Source of the DNA: an uncultured Prevotella sp.
GTDB lineage: Bacteria > Bacteroidota > Bacteroidia > Bacteroidales > Bacteroidaceae
NCBI GenBank assembly: GCA_900542795.1
Contig: UQPD01000116.1
Coordinates: 1 to 8,167, forward strand
DNA: 8,167 nucleotides
Reading direction: 5' to 3'
The position numbers were made by a program, and so were the translations under genes. The notes under the pieces were generated by a model. That model was not told the DNA's origin and made no database searches. It worked only from the letters and a program-made list of their open reading frames with translations. Below are positions 1-6,003 of the stretch, one piece after another (the stretch's first letter is position 1; the number at the start of each line of letters is the position of its first letter).

Positions 1-17
1 ATGTGTATAAGAGACAG
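1..17 (+). other. Tn5/Nextera mosaic-end adapter remnant
   Basis: These 17 bases (ATGTGTATAAGAGACAG) match the last 17 of the 19-base Tn5 mosaic end used in Nextera tagmentation adapters. They sit exactly at the window edge, as expected when an untrimmed read end becomes a contig end. They should be treated as artificial, and the bases just after them with some caution. A genomic Tn5-type element is unlikely because no transposase or IS50 sequence follows. Confidence 0.93.
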
Positions 18-190
18 GTATATCAATATACTTTGCATTTTAATATATATTACTTTGCCGTCCAGCCTATTGCTGGACGATCGGAACAAATAATATAATG
101 AAGTTGTCTAAGCTCCTCTAACGAGGATTAGATTAAATCTTTTATCATCTCAAAATTCAATCTTCACCATTCTTTTTTTGATCGCTTTAA
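18..190. other. Gene-free AT-rich stretch with two small hairpins
   Basis: No coding frame is convincing here. Hairpin one has a perfect 8-bp stem (59-66 with 72-79) and a 5-base loop. Hairpin two pairs 114-118 with 123-127 and 108-111 with 128-131, leaving a 2-base bulge. Neither is followed by a U tract on either strand, so they are not standard terminators. The stretch may be the far end of an unseen neighbour, an untranslated RNA or plain spacer. The loop region of hairpin one (64-75) is the exact reverse complement of 208-219 in the purT terminator. Confidence 0.5.
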
Positions 191-242
191 AAGAAAAAAA
201 TGCCATGCAGCAATAGGCTAAACCGTCTATTACTGCATGGCA
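191..242 (-). terminator. Rho-independent terminator of purT
   Basis: On the minus strand, bases 242-233 pair perfectly with 210-201 (10 bp). After one mismatch the stem continues as 231-225 with 218-212, including one G-U pair, around a 6-base loop (219-224). It is followed at once by a U-rich tract, the reverse of the A run at 192-200. It begins 29 bases after the purT stop codon. The plus-strand side has no U tract, so the terminator acts in the leftward direction only. Confidence 0.9.
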
Positions 243-271
243 TTACACCTTATTATATATATAGGACTTTA

Positions 272-1435
272 TTACAGAACTTCAACATATCCAGCTAAGC
301 GCTTAGCTTTATCTCTCACCTCATCGAGATTGGCATCGAGCGGAGCGTTGCATACCACCACTCCCATGCGGCGGTTTTTACGTGTTGTGGGTTTACCAAA
401 GATGCGCACGTCTGCATCTTCCTCACAAGTACGCTCCAAACCACGATATTGCGGTTGTTCATTGCTCTCGATAGGCGAAAGAATCACAGCACTGGCACCA
501 ATGCGCATCTGCTTAACGCAAGGAATGGGCAAGCCAAGCACAGCACGCAAGTGAAGCTCAAACTCATTAAAGTTTTGTGTGCCAGCCAATGTTACCATAC
601 CTGTGTCGTGCGGACGGGGTGAAAGTTCTGAGAAATACACACCATCCTTATGGCTCAAGAAGAACTCAACGCCCCAAATGCCAGCACCTGTCAAGGCACG
701 TGTTACCTTCTCAGCCATGCGTTCGGCCTCAGCCAAATGTTCGGGTGCGATGTGTGCTGGTTGGAAACTCTCGCGATAGTCTCCCCCTTTCTGCACATGA
801 CCAATGGGCGGACAGAACAAGGTGGGACCATCTTTTTGCGTAACCGTAAGCAAGGTAATTTCACTATCGAAGTGAATAAACTCCTCGATAATAACCTCGT
901 GAATGTCACCACGGCTGCCACCCATAGCATACTCCCAAGCATGCTGCAAGTCTGCCTCAGTTTTTACCAACGACTGACCTTTGCCCGAAGACGACATTAA
1001 GGGCTTTACTACACAGGGAAAACCAATTTCCTTAGAATGTGCCACCAACTCGTCGTAGGACTTTGCATAGAAATACTTTGCCGTTTTCAAGCCGAGTTCT
1101 TTAGCAGCCAAGTCGCGGATTGCCTTACGGTTCATTGTGATGTTCACGGCACGTGCTGAAGGCACAACCTGAATACCCTCTTGTTCAAAATCATAAAGGC
1201 GTTCTGTGCGGATTGCTTCAATCTCGGGCACAATAAGGTCGGGATGATGTTTTTCTACCACACGTTCCAAGGCTTCGCCATCGAGCATAGAGAATACCTC
1301 AAATTCGTCCGCCACTTGCATAGCGGGAGCTCCTGCATAAGCATCGCAAGCAATGACATGCTGGCCCAACCGCTGGGCTGCAATGGTAAATTCTTTACCC
1401 AGTTCACCTGAGCCAAGAAGCAATATTTTTTTCAT
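272..1435 (-). CDS. purT: Formate-dependent GAR transformylase (PurT)
   Basis: PurT makes formylglycinamide ribonucleotide from glycinamide ribonucleotide, formate and ATP, the folate-independent version of the third step of purine synthesis in the cytosol. The 387-residue product has the family layout: an N-terminal nucleotide-fold start GSGELGKE (8-15), the substrate-loop motif PEIEAI (70-75), an ATP-grasp lysine in VVKP (142-145), the glycine loop SSSGKGQS (148-155), and a metal-binding segment with E257 and E270 leading into SPRPHDTGMVT (272-282). Length is close to the E. coli enzyme (392), which has a slightly longer N-terminus. The ATG start is chosen because GSGELGKE follows directly and nothing homologous lies upstream. 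There is no strong Shine-Dalgarno, as is usual in Bacteroidetes. The gene stands alone, with its own -7 box upstream and a strong terminator downstream. Confidence 0.97.
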   Translation of the reverse strand: MKKILLLGSGELGKEFTIAAQRLGQHVIACDAYAGAPAMQVADEFEVFSMLDGEALERVVEKHHPDLIVPEIEAIRTERLYDFEQEGIQVVPSARAVNITMNRKAIRDLAAKELGLKTAKYFYAKSYDELVAHSKEIGFPCVVKPLMSSSGKGQSLVKTEADLQHAWEYAMGGSRGDIHEVIIEEFIHFDSEITLLTVTQKDGPTLFCPPIGHVQKGGDYRESFQPAHIAPEHLAEAERMAEKVTRALTGAGIWGVEFFLSHKDGVYFSELSPRPHDTGMVTLAGTQNFNEFELHLRAVLGLPIPCVKQMRIGASAVILSPIESNEQPQYRGLERTCEEDADVRIFGKPTTRKNRRMGVVVCNAPLDANLDEVRDKAKRLAGYVEVL

Positions 1436-1521
1436 TTTAAGGAAGGAAATAAGTTAGTGAGATGGTGCTATGATGCCTTTGTTTTATGAACCAAAAGCTA
1501 CATAACATTCTATTTTTAGGG

Positions 1522-1529
1522 CAAAGTTA
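1522..1529 (-). promoter_or_regulatory. Probable purT promoter -7 box
   Basis: Read on the minus strand this is TAACTTTG, a full match to the Bacteroidetes -7 consensus TAnnTTTG and identical to the box before the permease gene at 2406-2413. No TTTG occurs at the expected 19-20 base distance upstream, where the sequence is A/T only, so the -33 half is weak. A start near 1515 would give a leader of about 80 bases before the purT ATG. Confidence 0.65.
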
Positions 1530-1612
1530 CACTTTATATACTTATTATAATAGAAAAACACAACATTTTTCTGTTTTTCTGTCTTAAACGAACCTTCCCC
1601 GAATAGTTTTTA

Positions 1613-1774
1613 TTAACTTGCTACGTTCTTTGTAGGGGTGTCGGCTACTGAACAAGCCATGGCACGCGCCAGTTGTTCGTTGTGAGTTGTTGCATCGTAA
1701 AAACGAGCAAATGCCATGATATAAGCCAACTGCTTTTTATCAGGACTTGTTTTTTGTGATGTAAAATGGGGCAT
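1613..1774 (-). CDS. Small hypothetical protein, 53 residues
   Basis: This is a short leftward frame of 53 codons plus TAA. The product begins MPHFTSQKTSPDKKQLAYIM, continues AFARFYDATTHNEQLARAMA and ends CSVADTPTKNVAS. The middle (about residues 12-43) looks helical, with alternating hydrophobic and charged residues. I see no signal peptide or membrane segment and recognise no family. The main support is a strong Shine-Dalgarno (AAAAAGGAG on the minus strand, bases 1790-1782) seven bases before the ATG, which stands out because the large genes here have none. The frame is also an island of balanced composition inside AT-rich spacer. It has the same direction as purT and lies about 180 bases upstream of it. 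It could be a genuine small protein or the remnant of a longer decayed gene. No terminator is visible after it. Confidence 0.55.
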   Translation of the reverse strand: MPHFTSQKTSPDKKQLAYIMAFARFYDATTHNEQLARAMACSVADTPTKNVAS

Positions 1775-1781
1775 AGGCAAA

Positions 1782-1790
1782 CTCCTTTTT
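1782..1790 (-). promoter_or_regulatory. Shine-Dalgarno of the small protein gene
   Basis: Minus-strand AAAAAGGAG, with GGAG ending seven bases before the ATG at 1774. This is near-ideal spacing. It fixes the start of the small frame and is unusual because purT, the permease, ribBA, the BI-1 gene and the aminotransferase show no comparable site. Confidence 0.6.
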
Positions 1791-1806
1791 GAGATTTTAT
1801 AACTTG

Positions 1807-1835
1807 CAAGGCTAAAAAATCAGTGCTAATAGCAA
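1807..1835 (-). promoter_or_regulatory. Weak candidate promoter for the small protein gene
   Basis: On the minus strand, TTG (1835-1833) is followed after 18 bases by TAGCCTTG (1814-1807), one base away from the Bacteroidetes -7 consensus TAnnTTTG. The position, about 20 bases upstream of the Shine-Dalgarno, suits a short leader. One mismatch and slightly short spacing in AT-rich DNA make this tentative. Confidence 0.3.
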
Positions 1836-2029
1836 CTTTTTTAAAAGCCTCATCTAACTTTATAACGCATTCTATTGCATTTTATTTCATGCAACACAAA
1901 AAAAATGCAGTTTTTCTGATATTTTTTTCACACGCTCTTTTTTCTTTGGTTTTCAATACTTTTAAGTTGAAAAACTATCTATATTCAAAAAGAAAATGAT
2001 ATTTTTCTGCAAAAAAGTTCACTTAAAAA
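1836..2029. other. AT-rich spacer between divergent units
   Basis: This spacer separates the leftward small gene and purT from the rightward tRNA unit. It is rich in A and T runs (for example 1908-1915 and 1922-1928). I see no reading frame, repeat, hairpin with a U tract or consensus promoter in it. Confidence 0.5.
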
Positions 2030-2060
2030 TTTGGAGGTTCATAAAAAAGTAGTACCTTTG
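2030..2060 (+). promoter_or_regulatory. Promoter of the CAT tRNA gene
   Basis: TTTG at 2030-2033 and TACCTTTG at 2053-2060, with exactly 19 bases between them, match both halves of the Bacteroidetes housekeeping sigma promoter (TTTG, 19-21 bases, TAnnTTTG). Transcription should begin just downstream, leaving roughly 30-35 bases of 5' leader to be removed before the mature tRNA at 2101. Confidence 0.88.
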
Positions 2061-2100
2061 CACTCGCAAACGAGAAACAACGACACTCGCAACGCCAAAT

Positions 2101-2174
2101 GGCGCGATAGCTCAGATGGTTAGAGCGCATGATTCATAATCATGAGGTCGACAGTTCAATCCTGTCTCGCGCTA
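2101..2174 (+). tRNA. tRNA with anticodon CAT (elongator Met, or Ile2)
   Basis: A complete cloverleaf folds from 74 bases. The acceptor stem is 2101-2107 with 2167-2173. The D stem is 2110-2113 with 2123-2126. The anticodon stem is 2128-2132 with 2140-2144, with a loop carrying CAT at 2135-2137. The T stem is 2150-2154 with 2162-2166 around TTCAATC, and the discriminator base is A2174. CCA is not encoded. The anticodon stem lacks the three G-C pairs typical of initiator tRNA, so this is an elongator-type molecule. CAT is shared by methionine tRNA and by the isoleucine tRNA whose wobble C is changed to lysidine, and I cannot settle which from this sequence. The first acceptor pair is G1-U72, a wobble. 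It has its own promoter and terminator. Confidence 0.95.
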
Positions 2175-2182
2175 CTTTTAAC

Positions 2183-2220
2183 AACAGACAATTACATTTT
2201 TGTAGTTGTCTGTTTTTTTT
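2183..2220 (+). terminator. Rho-independent terminator of the tRNA
   Basis: A 14-bp stem (2183-2196 with 2201-2214, one G-U pair) closes a TTTT loop and runs into eight T residues (2213-2220). It starts eight bases after the tRNA discriminator base, so it ends the single-tRNA transcript. Confidence 0.92.
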
Positions 2221-2266
2221 GTTTTATAATCCACGACCTTACGAATTTCAACCACACCGCAGCAGA

Positions 2267-2405
2267 GGTTTGCACACTTTGCTTCGCCAAGTTAGGCGGC
2301 ACCTCAGCGTTCGGTTTGCACACTTTGCTTCGCCAAGTTAGGCGGCACCTCAGCTGAGCAAAGCAAAAAAATACTTTTTTTCTTTGCTCAGCGTTCGGTT
2401 TGCAC
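2267..2405 (+). repeat. 46-bp tandem direct repeats leading into the permease promoter
   Basis: A 42-base block at 2267-2308 recurs without change at 2313-2354 (period 46). A third, partial copy (CTCAGCGTTCGGTTTGCAC) appears at 2303-2321 and again at 2387-2405. After the partial copy the sequence continues ACTTTGC as in the full copies, but with TA inserted first, which creates the -7 box TAACTTTG. Each full unit also contains the short inverted pair CGCC/GGCG (2285-2288 with 2295-2298, and 46 bases on). The block is non-coding. It is either a locally duplicated promoter region or a short dispersed repeat family that carries promoter-like sequence. Confidence 0.88.
2353..2392. repeat. Strong inverted repeat overlapping the permease -33 box
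   Basis: An 11-bp perfect stem (2353-2363 with 2382-2392, GCTGAGCAAAG and its complement) continues, after one C-T mismatch, as six A-T pairs (2365-2370 with 2375-2380) around the loop ATAC. The right arm contains the -33 TTTG (2383-2386) of the permease promoter. The left end overlaps a 10-bp palindrome (2349-2358). It lies upstream of the expected transcription start, so it would act as DNA (cruciform or operator) or as a backup terminator for transcripts from the left. Confidence 0.75.
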
Positions 2406-2413
2406 TAACTTTG
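2383..2413 (+). promoter_or_regulatory. Promoter of the LptF/LptG-type gene
   Basis: TTTG at 2383-2386, a 19-base spacer, then TAACTTTG at 2406-2413 match the Bacteroidetes promoter in both halves and spacing. The expected start near 2420 leaves a leader of about 20 bases before the ATG at 2442. This is the last consensus promoter seen before the four rightward genes. Confidence 0.88.
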
Positions 2414-2441
2414 CACAATAAATATATCATTACACATAAAA

Positions 2442-4673
2442 ATGACCATCATTAAGAAACTCGACCTGTACATACTCAAAAAGTTCCTGCTTATATTTGC
2501 TGGAGCTTTCTTTGTGGTACTCTTCGTTTTTATGATGCAATTTACTTGGCGATATGTAGACGAACTGATTGGCAAGGGACTTTCGCTCGACATTTTAGCA
2601 AAGTTCTATTGGTACATGGCAATCACATTGGTACAACAAGCATTGCCGCTGTCCATTCTGCTCACCTCACTCATTACGTTTGGTAACATGGGCGAGTCGT
2701 TCGAATTATTAGCAATGAAGGCAGCAGGCATTCCGCTTATACGCATTATGCGCCCCTTAGCCTTGTTTACTCTGTTTGCCACAGGAGCCTCGTTCTACTT
2801 TCAAAACGATGCTTCGCCCAAAGCGCAAATAGAATTGCGCACACTGCTATTCAGCATGAAGGAGCAATCGCCCGCAGTTGAAATTCCCGAAGGCGTGTTC
2901 TATAATGGTGTGCCTAACATCAACATCTTTGTGCAACGCAAAAACACTGAGACGGGCATGCTCTACCAAACCATTATCTACAAAACAGATCAAGGTTTTG
3001 ACCATGCACAAATTGTGCTGGCAGACTCTGCCCGATTAGAGATTACGCGCGACAAAATGCACCTAAAGCTCGACCTTTGGAACGGCGAACAGTTTGAAAG
3101 TTTAGAGTCAACCGGTGGTAGCAACATGATGGGCAATGGAGCACACGAACCCTTCGACCGAGAAACCTTCTTGTTCAAGACACTGTTAATTGACTTTGAC
3201 AGCAACTTCAACATGATGGACAAGAATATGCTCTCGGGCATGCCTTCTGCCAAGAATATGCTACAAATTGAAGAGAGTGTAGACTCCATGAACGCTGAAC
3301 TTGACTCTATTGGCAAACAGTCGTATAAAGAGGCAAGTGCCATTTATTATAGGCGTCCGCAGTTGGCAGCCAAAGATAGCATCGCACTGCTTAAAATGCT
3401 GCGAGCACACACAGCCAAGCAGTCGGTCAACTTCGACACCCTCACCTCACACGTAAGCGCAACACGTTTGCAAATGGCAAAGCAACAAGCCTTGTCAAAT
3501 GCCAAGAGCATCGTGTCGGACCTCGATTGGAAGGCAATGAACACCGACCAAACCGAACGCTACATTCGCAGCCACTGGGTGGAATGGCACAACAAGTTTA
3601 CCTACTCGTTAGCTTGCCTACTCTTCTTCTTTATCGGTGCCCCCCTCGGAGCCATTATCCGCAAGGGTGGTTTAGGCATGCCAACGGTTATTTCGGTAGC
3701 CATTTTTATTGTGTGGTACATCATTTACACCTCAGGCATGAAAATGGCACGCGATGGTTCCATTAACATGGCTTTGGGCATGTGGATTAGCTCCATCATC
3801 ATTGCCCCCTTTGGTGTGTTCTTTACCTATAAAGCCAATAAAGACTCGGTGGTATTTAACATGGATGCTTACCGCAACTTCTTTAACCGACTCTTTGGCT
3901 TGCGCACGCATCGCCACATCTATCGCAAGGAAGTGATTATTGAAGACCCACGCATCGATGTGTTGCCCGATGAAATTGAGGCTTTAAAGCAAAGTTGCAT
4001 CCAATATGGCGAACGCAAGAAATTGTTGTTAGCCCCAAGCTACATCAACACTTTCTTCCGCTACACCCCCGACGAAGAGGTTGAGGAGATAAACGACCGC
4101 ATGGAAGCCATTGTCGATGAGCTATCAAATAGCCGTAACCGTTTGGTATTAGGCGAGCTCAACCGCATGCCCATCATCTTTGTTTATCAACACACCACGC
4201 CCTTCCACAACAAGGCTCTCAACATTGCCGCTGGTGTGTTGTTCCCCATCGGTTTGGTGTTGTGGATACGCATTTGGCGATTCCGCTTGCGCCTCTATCG
4301 CGATATGCGAACCATCATCCGCACTTGCAACCACTTGCAGTCTTTGCTAAAAGATGGTACTATGACCGAGGAGGGTGAGGATGCCATAACTACCCAAAGG
4401 GTTTTGAAAGGCAGCAAATGGTCACTTAACAAAAAGTGGCTCATTGCCTTAGCCGTAGCCCTTACCCTTGGTGTAGGTGGCTATTGGGGATGGAATGCCT
4501 GGAAACAATATCGCATCAAACGCTACATCCAAGAGCACGGCGAACTCACTCCTAATACTCCCAAGGGTATGGAAAACAACGCTCCCATCAACTTTGAGAA
4601 TGCTGGCAATGGTCCAACTCCCATACGCCAACTTAAATTGCCCGAAAAGGCACCCGATGCGGGAGCACATTAA
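2442..4673 (+). CDS. LptF/LptG family permease with extended C-terminus
   Basis: This inner-membrane subunit belongs to the LptB2FG exporter family (YjgP/YjgQ), which lifts lipopolysaccharide from the inner membrane towards the Lpt bridge using the ATPase LptB. Three helices lie at about 12-32, 56-80 and 103-121. A large periplasmic part (122-382) follows, then three helices at about 385-405, 413-431 and 443-463. The segment GNMGESFELLAMKAAGIP (81-98), between helices 2 and 3, is the typical cytoplasmic coupling region. E. coli LptF and LptG are about 360 residues. This protein has 743, through a helix-rich insert (about 262-375) in the periplasmic part and a tail (464-743) with two more hydrophobic segments (about 592-609 and 665-684). 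Which of LptF or LptG it corresponds to cannot be decided here. No lptB or lptC lies nearby. It has its own promoter and a short A-rich leader. Confidence 0.9.
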   Translation: MTIIKKLDLYILKKFLLIFAGAFFVVLFVFMMQFTWRYVDELIGKGLSLDILAKFYWYMAITLVQQALPLSILLTSLITFGNMGESFELLAMKAAGIPLIRIMRPLALFTLFATGASFYFQNDASPKAQIELRTLLFSMKEQSPAVEIPEGVFYNGVPNINIFVQRKNTETGMLYQTIIYKTDQGFDHAQIVLADSARLEITRDKMHLKLDLWNGEQFESLESTGGSNMMGNGAHEPFDRETFLFKTLLIDFDSNFNMMDKNMLSGMPSAKNMLQIEESVDSMNAELDSIGKQSYKEASAIYYRRPQLAAKDSIALLKMLRAHTAKQSVNFDTLTSHVSATRLQMAKQQALSNAKSIVSDLDWKAMNTDQTERYIRSHWVEWHNKFTYSLACLLFFFIGAPLGAIIRKGGLGMPTVISVAIFIVWYIIYTSGMKMARDGSINMALGMWISSIIIAPFGVFFTYKANKDSVVFNMDAYRNFFNRLFGLRTHRHIYRKEVIIEDPRIDVLPDEIEALKQSCIQYGERKKLLLAPSYINTFFRYTPDEEVEEINDRMEAIVDELSNSRNRLVLGELNRMPIIFVYQHTTPFHNKALNIAAGVLFPIGLVLWIRIWRFRLRLYRDMRTIIRTCNHLQSLLKDGTMTEEGEDAITTQRVLKGSKWSLNKKWLIALAVALTLGVGGYWGWNAWKQYRIKRYIQEHGELTPNTPKGMENNAPINFENAGNGPTPIRQLKLPEKAPDAGAH

Positions 4674-4693
4674 AAAAGATAAAGAGTTTTTAG

Positions 4694-4770
4694 AATGCAT
4701 CACTAAAGGAAAGCATTTCAAAAAATGCCTCACTAAAGAAAAGCATTTCCAAAAAACCTCAGTAAAATAG
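4694..4770 (+). repeat. Imperfect 30-bp tandem repeat before ribBA
   Basis: Two copies with a 30-base period (4694-4723 and 4724-4753) differ at only a few positions. A decayed third part with CCTCAGTAAAA ends at 4767. GCATTT (4713-4718) can pair with AAATGC (4723-4728) across a 4-base loop, and the arms recur in the second copy. The repeat fills most of the 121-base gap between the permease gene and ribBA. I see no TAnnTTTG promoter in the gap. It could be neutral duplication or a leader-RNA structure for ribBA. Confidence 0.75.
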
Positions 4771-4794
4771 AATATAAAAACTACGCATACACAA

Positions 4795-6003
4795 ATGAGC
4801 TCATTCAAACTCGCCTCTATTGAGGAAGCTATAGAAGATTTTAAGAAAGGTCAATTCGTGATTGTAGTCGACGACGAAGATCGCGAAAACGAAGGCGACC
4901 TCATCATGGCAGCCGAATTGGTTACGCCCGAACATGTTAATTATATGCTGCGCAATGGTCGTGGCGTGCTCTGCGCCCCCATCACCATCGACCGCTGCAA
5001 CCAACTGCAATTAGAACACCAAGTGCAAAGCAACACCAGCATGTTGGGCACACCCTTCACCGTAACCATCGACCTACTCGAAGGTTGCACCACAGGAGTT
5101 AGCTGCCACGACCGTGCTGCCACAATCCGTGCCTTGGCAAACCCCGACAGCCGTCCCGAAAGCTTTGGTCGCCCAGGACACATCAATCCGCTCTATGCAC
5201 AAGACCGCGGTGTATTGGCACGTGCAGGACACACAGAGGCTGCTGTAGACTTGGCACGATTGGCAGGAATGCAACCCGCAGCTTGCCTCATCGAAATTTT
5301 GAACGAAGATGGCACCATGGCACGTATGCCCCAGTTGCAAGAATTTGCACAGCGCGAAGGTTTGCACATCATCACCATCAAAGACCTGATAGCCTACCGC
5401 TTGAAAACAGAATGCTTGGTAGAGCAAGGCGAAGAGGTAGACATGCCCACAGAATATGGTCACTTCCGCCTAATCCCCTTCCGTCAAAAAAGCAATGGTC
5501 TTGAACACATCGCGCTGATAAAGGGCGAATGGACTGAAGACGAATCTGTGTTGGTGCGCGTTCACTCATCGTGCATGACGGGCGACATCTTTGGCTCAGA
5601 GCGTTGCGACTGTGGCGAGCAGCTACACAAAGCCATGCGCATGATTGAGGACGAAGGCAAGGGCGTAGTGCTCTACCTAAACCAAGAAGGACGTGGCATT
5701 GGCTTGATGGCTAAAATTGCAGCATACAAGTTGCAAGAAGAAGGCTACGACACCGTAGACGCTAACGTACACTTGGGCTACGACCCCGACGAACGCGATT
5801 ATGGTGTAGGCGCACAAATTTTGGGCATGCTCAATGTTCACAAGATGCGTTTGCTCACTAACAACCCCGTGAAGCGTGTAGGTTTAGAGGCATACGGTCT
5901 TGAAATTGTAGAAAACATACCCATCGAAATCACGCCTAACAAGTATAACAAGCGTTATCTCGAAACAAAGAAAGAACGCATGGGACACACCTTGCACCTT
6001 TAA
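4795..6003 (+). CDS. ribBA: Bifunctional DHBP synthase / GTP cyclohydrolase II
   Basis: This cytosolic protein carries both entry reactions of riboflavin synthesis: ribulose 5-phosphate to 3,4-dihydroxy-2-butanone 4-phosphate (RibB part), and GTP to the diaminopyrimidine with loss of formate and pyrophosphate (RibA part). Residues 1 to about 203 are the RibB domain, with the acidic loop DDEDRENEGDL (26-36), TTGVSCHDRAATIRAL (99-114) and RPGHINPL (126-133) followed by RAGHTEAAVDLARLAG (143-158). Residues from about 205 are the RibA domain, with zinc cysteines C260, C271 and C273, the GTP-binding YLNQEGRGIGL (294-304), and the catalytic pair D332/R334 in DERDYGVGAQIL. Both active sites look intact, and 402 residues is normal for RibBA. 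The ATG at 4795 is the natural start for the domain. No FMN riboswitch or consensus promoter lies in the 121-base gap upstream, so transcription from the permease promoter is plausible. Confidence 0.97.
   Translation: MSSFKLASIEEAIEDFKKGQFVIVVDDEDRENEGDLIMAAELVTPEHVNYMLRNGRGVLCAPITIDRCNQLQLEHQVQSNTSMLGTPFTVTIDLLEGCTTGVSCHDRAATIRALANPDSRPESFGRPGHINPLYAQDRGVLARAGHTEAAVDLARLAGMQPAACLIEILNEDGTMARMPQLQEFAQREGLHIITIKDLIAYRLKTECLVEQGEEVDMPTEYGHFRLIPFRQKSNGLEHIALIKGEWTEDESVLVRVHSSCMTGDIFGSERCDCGEQLHKAMRMIEDEGKGVVLYLNQEGRGIGLMAKIAAYKLQEEGYDTVDANVHLGYDPDERDYGVGAQILGMLNVHKMRLLTNNPVKRVGLEAYGLEIVENIPIEITPNKYNKRYLETKKERMGHTLHL

Noticed and set aside
27..57. Two near-matches to the Bacteroidetes -7 box (around 27-35 and 50-57, both ending CTTTG)
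   Set aside because: The first has one extra base between TA and TTTG and the second lacks A at position two. Neither leads to a gene, and both lie next to an adapter junction.
703..942. Alternative frames inside purT, and similar frames antisense to the permease and ribBA
   Set aside because: All lie wholly within genes whose protein motifs are clear. They have no ribosome binding sites or recognisable domains of their own.
2101..2174. tRNA 3' end as an attachment site for an integrated element
   Set aside because: No second copy of the tRNA 3' end and no integrase or phage-like gene occurs in the window, and the tRNA is followed directly by its own terminator.
2129..2357. Short rightward frames running through the tRNA, its terminator and the 46-bp repeats
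   Set aside because: They begin inside a tRNA gene and cross an intrinsic terminator. They are explained by the RNA gene and the repeats.
2267..2405. Direct repeats considered as a small CRISPR array
   Set aside because: The two units are almost contiguous, with 4 bases between the 42-base blocks. There are no spacers of constant length and no cas genes.
4477..4770. A rightward frame overlapping the permease 3' end whose last part encodes a ten-residue repeat (KGKHF / KEKHF) from the 30-base tandem unit
   Set aside because: Its first two thirds are an out-of-frame reading of the permease gene. The differences between repeat units all change the amino acid and fall at first or second codon positions, so there is no coding signature.
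4674..4794. FMN riboswitch upstream of ribBA
   Set aside because: The 121-base gap is filled by the 30-base repeat and is A-rich. None of the conserved G-rich FMN aptamer segments are visible.
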